Assembly: GCA_946479335.1 (NCBI GenBank)
Contig: CAMLFP010000341.1
Coordinates: 1-6,140, forward strand
From: an uncultured Archangium sp.
Lineage (GTDB): Bacteria > Myxococcota > Myxococcia > Myxococcales > Myxococcaceae
Length of the DNA: 6,140 nucleotides
Reading direction: 5' to 3'
The notes beneath the pieces were generated by a model that was given only the letters and a program-made list of their open reading frames with translations, was not told where the DNA came from and made no database searches. Below are positions 1 to 6,140 of this stretch, piece by piece; position 1 is the stretch's first letter, and the number at the start of each line of letters is the position of its first letter. The position numbers and the translations under genes were made by a program.

Positions 1-584
1 AACTCACACAGCCGTACGCGGAGGTGCTCAGCGACCCCTACGCCGATGCGGGCACGTGGCCCGCGGTGCCGAGCGACGCGGTGTGCGGCGTGATCTCCGA
101 AGGCGGCGGCAAGTACCACCTCGAGAACTTCGACACCGTCGAGGCGGCGTTCAAGGCGGGCGCGGAGCCGACGCACTCCGGGCGCTGCGGTGTCTGTTCG
201 ACGCTCACGGATCTCGCCGTCTACGCCGGCAAGCCCGACCTCACCGCGCCGGTACGCGACTGCGGGCTCAACTACCTCGGCGCGCCGATGGAGCAGCACG
301 TGCAGTGCCTGTTGGATCTCGGCTTCACGCGGCCCTGCGCGCAGATCTGGTACTGGAACACGCTGCACACGCGCGATGCGTGCTCGTCGCTGTGCTTCGC
401 GGCCATCGACGACCCGTACAACGAGCCCGACGGCGGGCTGAATGCGTGCCTGCAGTGCGACGAAGACAACAGCGGCGTGGTCTTCAAGGCCGTCGCGGGG
501 CGCACGCGGCGCAACACGGGCGTGCCGTCATCGATGTGCCGACCGTGCAGCGAGACGCGGCCCTTCACGCACGAGTACCAATGA
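1..584 (+). CDS. Uncharacterised cysteine-rich protein, 3' part (5' end outside window)
   Basis: The frame is open from the left edge (first whole codon at position 3) to TGA at 582-584, giving 193 visible residues. A GTG at 24-26 is a possible start, but it has no spaced ribosome-binding site and the frame continues upstream, so I treat the gene as cut by the edge. Twelve cysteines are visible, many paired: CGVC (186-197), a CxxxC near 381-395, CLQC (447-458) and CRPC (537-548). The pairing suggests metal binding or disulfides. Other notable stretches are a His-Ser-Gly-Arg run before CGVC, a PDLTAPVR segment and an AGRTRRNTG segment before the last CxxC. No transmembrane segment is visible; a signal peptide, if present, would lie outside the window. 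I recognise no characterised family. From memory, similar HCGxCS...PDLT.PVR...CGL patterns occur in uncharacterised, partly eukaryotic proteins, but I could not check this. It converges on the epimerase gene across a hairpin spacer. Confidence 0.8.
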   Translation, partial: LTQPYAEVLSDPYADAGTWPAVPSDAVCGVISEGGGKYHLENFDTVEAAFKAGAEPTHSGRCGVCSTLTDLAVYAGKPDLTAPVRDCGLNYLGAPMEQHVQCLLDLGFTRPCAQIWYWNTLHTRDACSSLCFAAIDDPYNEPDGGLNACLQCDEDNSGVVFKAVAGRTRRNTGVPSSMCRPCSETRPFTHEYQ

Positions 585-591
585 GTGAATG

Positions 592-630
592 CCCCCCTCT
601 CCCGTTCACGGGAGAGGGTCGGGGTGAGGG
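592..630. repeat. REP-like dispersed palindromic repeat unit (CCCTCTCCC...GGTGAGGG type)
   Basis: The hairpin at 595-618 is followed directly by TCGGGGTGAGGG (619-630), so the reverse strand carries CCCTCACCCCGA next to CCCTCTCCCG. This composite of a G/C palindrome and an adjoining imperfect copy of one arm is a pattern I recall as an intergenic repeat in high-GC proteobacteria. Only one copy lies in this window, so repetition in the genome is an inference. Confidence 0.45.
595..618. terminator. Perfect 10-bp hairpin between convergent genes, possible bidirectional terminator
   Basis: The left arm 595-604 (CCCTCTCCCG) pairs perfectly with 609-618 (CGGGAGAGGG) around the 4-nt loop TTCA. It lies in the 48-nt gap between two converging stop codons (582-584 on + and 633-635 on -), where a shared terminator is expected. 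No T-run follows the stem in either direction, so it is not a canonical intrinsic terminator. It may instead stabilise mRNA 3' ends or be a dispersed repeat unit. Confidence 0.55.
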
Positions 631-632
631 CC

Positions 633-1579
633 TCAACCCTTCAAATACGCGGCGTACTCATCGAGGCCCTGGGCCACCGAATGCGTGGGCGCGTAGCCGA
701 GCTTCTTCTGCGCCAGCGAGATGTCAGCCTGTGAGTCCTTGATGTCGCCAGCGCGGAACGGCTTGAACACCGGCGCGCGCTTCACACCGAGCCGCGCGGA
801 GATCATCTCGTACAGCTCCAGCAGGCTGGTCTTGCCGCCGTAGGCGACGTTGTAGACCTCGTTGCTCGCGCCGGGCGCGGTCGCGGCCTTCACGTTCGCC
901 TGCACCACGTTCTTCACGAAGCAGAAGTCGCGACTGGTGCTGCCGTCGCCGTTGATGACGCAGTCTTCGCCCTTCTGCAGCGCGGCGAACCAGCGCGGCA
1001 TCACCGCGGCGTACGCGCCGTTCGGGTCTTGCCGCGGGCCGAAGACGTTGAAGTACCGCAGCCCGGCGGTCTCCAACCCGTAGGTGCGCTCGAACACGCG
1101 CGCGTAGGTCTCGTTGATCTGCTTCGTGGCGGCGTACGGCGACAACACGCGGCCGGTGCGCGACTCGAGCTTCGGCAGCCCAGGGTCATCTCCGTACACG
1201 CTCGACGACGACGCGTAGACGAAGCGCTTCACCTTCGCGTCGCGCGCAGCGACCAGCATATTGATGAAGCCATCGACGTTCGCGCGGTGCGTGTCCAACG
1301 GGCGCTCGATGCTGCGCGGCACGCTGCCCAGCGCGGCCTGATGCAGCACGTAGTCGACGCCCGCGCACGCCTGCGCGCACGCCGCGAGATCGGTGATGTC
1401 GCCGTTGATGAAGCGGAAGCGCTCGGCGTTGCCGCCCCGCTTCACCGCGTCGTCGAGGTTGCGCTGGTGCCCGGTGGCGAAGTTGTCGAAGCCGACGACG
1501 GTCTCTCCGTCGCGCAGCAGTGTCTCCACGAGGTGCGAGCCGATGAAGCCCGCGGCGCCGGTGACGAGCCAGGTCGCCA

Positions 1580-1580
<1 letters not shown>
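633..1580 (-). CDS. wbpP: UDP-N-acetylglucosamine 4-epimerase (WbpP/TviC type)
   Basis: A 315-residue extended short-chain dehydrogenase/reductase interconverting UDP-GlcNAc and UDP-GalNAc (or the matching uronic acids) in the cytoplasm. Residues 8-14 form the NAD-binding GAAGFIG loop, and D32 closes the Rossmann unit. Ser124-127 with Tyr149-x3-Lys153 form the catalytic set. Stretches such as [27 protein letters not shown] and [19 protein letters not shown] are nearly identical to Pseudomonas WbpP as I remember it. Ser283 (in KDSQADIS) matches the position that is a bulky Tyr in E. coli GalE and Ser in WbpP, which favours N-acetylated substrates. I chose the ATG at 1580-1578, which shares its A with the TGA of the upstream dehydrogenase (TGATG). 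It has no ribosome-binding site of its own, so it is probably translationally coupled. A GTG three codons upstream (1589-1587) is a weaker alternative. It is the last gene of the minus-strand block. Confidence 0.93.
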
Positions 1581-2846
<1,266 letters not shown>

Positions 2847-2854
<8 letters not shown>

Positions 2855-4040
2855 GCGGGTGTTTCCTCCGGGGCGTGCGGTGGAGCCGCCCCTCAAGCAA
2901 TGCGCGCGTCACCGTCGAGAGCGCCTCGAGCCGGCGCACGCCGCGGCCCACGCCGTCAGGAAGCGGGTGCCCGAGCTTCGCGGCGAGTTCCTCGACGCTG
3001 CCGGGTGACGCTTCGGTCTGCCGCGCGACGGTGGCGCGGAGGTTGATGAACTCCGCGGGTGCGAGGCCTTCACGCGCGAGCAGGTCGCGGCAGTACGCGC
3101 CCCAGCCGAGGAAGAGATCGCCCTCGCGCGTGAAGCGCTTCCACTCCGCGAACACCTCGTCGCGCGGCGTCGCGCTCTCGATGACGCTGGCGTCGACGTC
3201 GAGGTGACCGGGCACCCGCGGGCCCAGCCGACGCGCGGGCTTGAGCAACCGCACGAAGCGCTCACCGGTCGAGATGCGCTCCGCGACCAACTGAATCAGC
3301 TCCGGGTCATCGGGCAGCGGCCGCGAGTCGTCGCACAGCGGCCACGCGTTCGCCTCGCCGAAGAGCACCACCAGCTCGCGGTTGCGCAGCGGCTCCACGG
3401 CGTCGACGCGCACCGTGTTGCGCTGCCGCCTGAACTTGTGGCGTGAACCGTCGTTGCTCCCGCCGATGAAGCCGAGCTGCTTCTCCACCATCGAGTCGAA
3501 CGCGGAGAGGATGGGCGTGAAGCGGTCCGGCGCGCGCTCCAGCTTCTCGAGCACGAACGCCGTGGCCTCGATGGTCGCCAGACAGTGCGCCTCCGGCTCC
3601 TTGCGGATGCGGTAGTTCCCCGGCTTGTCGGGGAAGAACTTGAGGCGCGGCAGCTTCGACAACAGCGGGCACTTCTCGACGACCTTCTTCGCGTTGCTCC
3701 ACGTGCCGTCGACGACCACCAGCTTCTTCGGCGGAGTGCTCAACTCCTCGACGTCGACCGCCGACTCGCTGGGGAACAACACCGCCACGCCCTCTTCACG
3801 GCACAGCGCCTCGAGCGACGCATTGCCCACTGCCGACAGGCCCACGTGCAGCTCCGAGTTCGGCAGCGAGAGGTGCGCCATGCGGCAGGTGGAGATCGGC
3901 ACCTTCGCCTCGCGCGGGTGCTGGATGAAGACCACGCGCGTCTGGCTCGGCACCGGCGTGACGGCCGCGCACCAGCACACCGACTTCGGGCGCCGGCAAC
4001 GCAGACAGACTTCTCGAAATTCAGGCGCGGCACCGTCCAT
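2847..4040 (-). CDS. DTW-domain protein, putative tRNA-uridine aminocarboxypropyltransferase with C-terminal extension
   Basis: A protein of 397 residues. The first ~195 form a DTW domain, the family of E. coli TapT (YfiP) and human DTWD1/2, which transfers the aminocarboxypropyl group of S-adenosylmethionine to tRNA uridine (acp3U). Visible marks are a Cys cluster C12-x2-C15...C22-x-C24 likely to bind zinc, FIQHPRE (38-44) followed by R53, the name-giving DGTW (111-114), and YRIRKEP (143-149) followed by IEA. Simple members are about 200-230 residues long. Here residues ~220-385 add a second domain whose spacing recalls DnaQ-like 3'-5' exonucleases, but without the catalytic acidic residues. 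The tail (RTPRRKHPHV) is basic. I prefer ATG 4040-4038; GTG 4061-4059 would add 7 residues, and neither has a clear ribosome-binding site. The gene lies about 50 nt after the membrane-protein gene and overlaps the dehydrogenase by 8 nt (ATGTCTGA). The DTW assignment is firm; the exact tRNA target is inferred. Confidence 0.88.
2865..2869 (-). promoter_or_regulatory. Ribosome binding site of the 6-dehydrogenase gene
   Basis: The minus strand reads GGAGG here, 10 nt before the ATG at 2854-2852. It lies inside the last codons of the upstream DTW gene. It decides the dehydrogenase start over the longer open frame and means the end of the DTW protein is partly constrained by this signal. Confidence 0.7.
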
Positions 4041-4093
4041 GAGGCTTGAGCCGCTTAGCACGGTGTTTCAGTGACTTCGCACCAGCCAAACGT

Positions 4094-4609
4094 TCACGCC
4101 CGGAGCCACTTCCGCACCACCTTCACCACCTCCGCGTCGAACTTCACGCTGAAGAGCTCCACGATGGTGCGGCGAAACGGCACCGCGCACGCCAGCACCG
4201 CGAACGTGGTGAACAGCCCGATGACGGCGTTCTGCCAGCTCGCGAGGTTCCACTGGCCCTGCCAGTACGTCTCCACGCGTGAGAATGGCCACAGGTAATA
4301 CAGCGGCCACCCCGGCCCGCTCCCCGCGAGGTCGCACAGCAGGTGCAGGTGGAACGTCGCCAGTAACAGCACGAACACCGGCAGCTTCCGTCGCGCGAAG
4401 AAGGTCAGCGCGCCGCACAGCAGCACCGCCGACAGCGCGCCGTGCGTCAGCACATGGTGCCAGCGGCCATACGCGTCGACGCCGCCGAGCAACGACAGCC
4501 CGTCGAGATCGGGGATGACGCCGGCGAGGGTGACCAGCGCGCGATCGCGCCGGTCTTGAAGCTTCTGCGCGGCGAGCCACGAGAGCTCACCGTGCACCAG
4601 CGGGTTCAC
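4094..4609 (-). CDS. YdjM-like membrane-bound putative metal-dependent hydrolase
   Basis: A small integral membrane protein of 171 residues. Hydrophobic stretches near 53-72, 76-95 and 127-145 suggest at least three membrane segments. Conserved-looking polar residues sit at the segment ends: H6 near the start, PDLD (33-36), HH (51-52) with H56, and HLHLLCD (87-93). This His/Asp arrangement and the GVIPDLDGL / H..LTHG / H..CDL...P order match the YdjM (DUF457-type) family, annotated as inner-membrane metal-dependent hydrolases. Substrate and reaction are unknown to me, and some relatives are reported in connection with stress or phospholipid metabolism. The C-terminus is amphipathic and basic (KVVRKWLRA). 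The start is GTG at 4609-4607, overlapping the TGA of the upstream nucleotidyltransferase as GTGA, so translation is probably coupled. The family call is by motif pattern; enzymatic activity is inferred. Confidence 0.8.
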   Translation of the reverse strand: MNPLVHGELSWLAAQKLQDRRDRALVTLAGVIPDLDGLSLLGGVDAYGRWHHVLTHGALSAVLLCGALTFFARRKLPVFVLLLATFHLHLLCDLAGSGPGWPLYYLWPFSRVETYWQGQWNLASWQNAVIGLFTTFAVLACAVPFRRTIVELFSVKFDAEVVKVVRKWLRA

Positions 4610-6135
4610 TCGGCGGAAGGTGCCGAATCGGCGGCCGGCGCATCGCCGCCCGGCGCTGCGTCATCGGCGCCGCCACCGCCACGACGACGGCGACGACGGC
4701 GACGGCGCGGGCCCGGCGCATCAGCGGTCGGCTGCGGCGCGGCGCCGGTCTTCCACTTCTCGAGCGCCTCCTGGTGTTCACCCGTCGCGGCGACCCACAC
4801 CTCGAACACCTTGAGCGACTCGTGGAACAGCGGGTGCCCACGGAAGCCCATCAGGCCACCCCGGCGGCGGCGCATGCCGGCCAGCGTGCGCTGCGCCATC
4901 AGAATCATGCGGCAGCGCTCGGCGATGCGACGCGGCAACCGCGCCTTCTGCACCAGCTCCGAGAGCAGCTGCTCGATGGCCTGCGCCACCGTCGGCGGCT
5001 TGCCGGTCTCGTCATCGGCGCCCGGGGCCTCGGGCTCATCCAACGAGATGGGCAGGAGGATGCACGCCAGCAACATCGAGTCGTCGAACGCGACCTCGGA
5101 GCGCACCGCGTTGTCCATCGCCTCGACGAAGCGCCAGTACTCGGCGATGCCTTCGGCGTCTTGACCCTGGAGGTACTCGCCGACCGGCGGCAGCAGCGTG
5201 CCCAGCGCGCCCAGCGCGTCGACCAGCCGCAGCGCCGGCGTGGCGTGCCCACCGCGCAACAGGCGGAAGGTCTCCTCCAGCAGGCGCGGCGGCGAACAGC
5301 GCGGGAGGTCCTCCACCGCGCCCTCCATCGCCGCGTAGGTGCGCGCCTCGAGGTCGAGCCCGAGTTTTCCAGCGAAGCGCACCGCGCGGAGGATGCGCAC
5401 CGGGTCTTCACGCAGCCGCACCTCCGGGTCGCCGATGGTGCGGATCTCGCGGCGCGCGAGGTCGCGCAGGCCGTGGACGTAGTCGATGACCTTGCCGACG
5501 GCCGGGTCGTAGAAGAGCCCGTTCACCGTGAAGTCGCGGCGCCGCGCGTCCTCCACCGCGGTGCCGAAGGTGTTGTCTTCGGTGATGAGGAGGTCCTTCG
5601 CCTCTTCGTCCTGCACGTCTTCGACGGGTGCGGTCGGCACCTCGATGTCGTTCTCGACGGCCACCGCGCCCTCGGCGTCAGCGGTGGCGATGTGCTCGCT
5701 GCCTTCGGAGCGCACTTCACCTTCCTGCGCCTCCGACGGCTGCGGCTCCTCGACCATCGTGGGCATCGCGCGGAAGGTGGAGACCTCGAGGATCTTCCCG
5801 CCCTTGAAGTACACGTGCGCGAGGCGGAAGCGCCTGCCGATGAGCCGGCAGTTGCGGAACAACCCCTTCACCTGGTTCGGCGTGGCGCTGGTGGCGATGT
5901 CGAAGTCCTTCGGCTCGCGGCCGATGAGGAGATCTCGCACGCACCCGCCCACCAGGTACGCCTGATGGCCGGCCTGACGCAGCCGCAGCAGCACGCGCAC
6001 GGCGTCGGCGTCGAGGCGCTCGGGTTCGATGTCGGGTTGGAAACGGGCTTCGGGGGCTTCGCTGTCAGCGGCGACCGTGGCGGCTGCTTCGGCAGGCTCG
6101 GGCAACGGCTCGCTGGCGGTGGTTTCGTTACTCAT
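4606..6135 (-). CDS. pcnB: Poly(A) polymerase I / class II tRNA nucleotidyltransferase
   Basis: A 509-residue class II nucleotidyltransferase that adds nucleotides, most likely A, to RNA 3' ends and so promotes decay. Order: an acidic, Ala/Pro/Glu-rich N-terminal stretch (1-40); the catalytic head with GGCVRD (63-68) and the metal-binding DFD (D77, D79); LIGRRFRLAHV (98-108), the sequence type that separates poly(A) polymerases from CCA-adding enzymes; EVSTFR (117-122); RRRDFTVNGLFYD with the third acid D201; and the neck motif RLREDPVRILRAVRFAGKLG. The rest is the helical body and tail domain, collinear with E. coli PcnB as I recall it. Two departures are an acidic insert of about 40 residues (within 123-186) and a run of nine arginines (477-485) followed by Gly4 and an acidic Ala-rich end. 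E. coli PcnB also has an Arg-rich tail. In Geobacter the CC-, A- and poly(A)-adding activities are in separate relatives, so an A-adding role is possible. The ATG at 6135-6133 has only 5 bases of upstream sequence in view. It is coupled by GTGA to the next gene. Confidence 0.9.
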   Translation of the reverse strand: MSNETTASEPLPEPAEAAATVAADSEAPEARFQPDIEPERLDADAVRVLLRLRQAGHQAYLVGGCVRDLLIGREPKDFDIATSATPNQVKGLFRNCRLIGRRFRLAHVYFKGGKILEVSTFRAMPTMVEEPQPSEAQEGEVRSEGSEHIATADAEGAVAVENDIEVPTAPVEDVQDEEAKDLLITEDNTFGTAVEDARRRDFTVNGLFYDPAVGKVIDYVHGLRDLARREIRTIGDPEVRLREDPVRILRAVRFAGKLGLDLEARTYAAMEGAVEDLPRCSPPRLLEETFRLLRGGHATPALRLVDALGALGTLLPPVGEYLQGQDAEGIAEYWRFVEAMDNAVRSEVAFDDSMLLACILLPISLDEPEAPGADDETGKPPTVAQAIEQLLSELVQKARLPRRIAERCRMILMAQRTLAGMRRRRGGLMGFRGHPLFHESLKVFEVWVAATGEHQEALEKWKTGAAPQPTADAPGPRRRRRRRRRGGGGADDAAPGGDAPAADSAPSAE

Positions 6136-6140
6136 TGCTG

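Noticed and set aside
56..742. A 228-codon plus-strand open frame in another frame of the cysteine-rich gene
   Set aside because: The sequence is Arg-dominated and runs through the hairpin spacer into the antisense of the epimerase; the cysteine-rich frame has far more natural composition.
4041..4093. Possible promoter or hairpin in the spacer before the DTW gene
   Set aside because: I found no convincing -35/-10 or sigma-54 pattern. The palindrome GGCTTGAGCC (4043-4052) gives only a 3-4 bp stem, too weak to call.
4442..5164. A plus-strand open frame opposite the nucleotidyltransferase containing an Arg run
   Set aside because: The run comes from reading the antisense of the Arg/Gly-rich tail region; the rest is Ser/Arg/Ala shadow sequence.

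Overview
The window is GC-rich, densely coded bacterial DNA with G/C-rich third codon positions. It carries five minus-strand genes in a tight block and, at the left edge, the 3' part of one plus-strand gene converging on that block. The high GC, many GTG/ATG starts inside overlaps, a poly(A) polymerase-type nucleotidyltransferase, Pseudomonas WbpP/WbpO-like sugar-nucleotide genes and a CCCTCTCCC-type hairpin repeat suggest a high-GC proteobacterium or a myxobacterium (Myxococcota). I lean towards the latter, but no phylogenetic marker here settles it.

Layout: positions 1-584 (+) encode the C-terminal 193 residues of an uncharacterised cysteine-rich protein. Positions 585-632 are the convergent spacer, filled by a perfect 10-bp hairpin with an extended G-rich repeat. 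The minus strand then reads, from right to left, as follows. A poly(A) polymerase / tRNA nucleotidyltransferase (6135-4606) is coupled by a 4-nt GTGA overlap to a small YdjM-like membrane-bound putative metal hydrolase (4609-4094). After about 50 nt comes a DTW-domain protein (4040-2847), expected to be a tRNA-uridine aminocarboxypropyltransferase, with an extra C-terminal domain. This overlaps by 8 nt a UDP-N-acetylhexosamine 6-dehydrogenase of the WbpO/TviB type (2854-1580). The last gene, sharing one base with the dehydrogenase, is a UDP-GlcNAc 4-epimerase of the WbpP/TviC type (1580-633).

Functionally there are two themes. The upstream genes concern RNA (3'-end nucleotide addition, tRNA base modification) plus a membrane protein. 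The downstream pair forms a complete two-step module making UDP-N-acetyl-D-galactosaminuronic acid from UDP-GlcNAc for a surface polysaccharide; no glycosyltransferase or exporter lies in the window. The junctions (GTGA, ATGTCTGA, TGATG) suggest translational coupling and probably one or two polycistronic units. Most of the window is ordinary housekeeping or envelope content. The points most worth a second look are the exonuclease-like C-terminal extension of the DTW protein, the cysteine-rich orphan at the left edge, and the acidic insert plus Arg9 tail of the nucleotidyltransferase.
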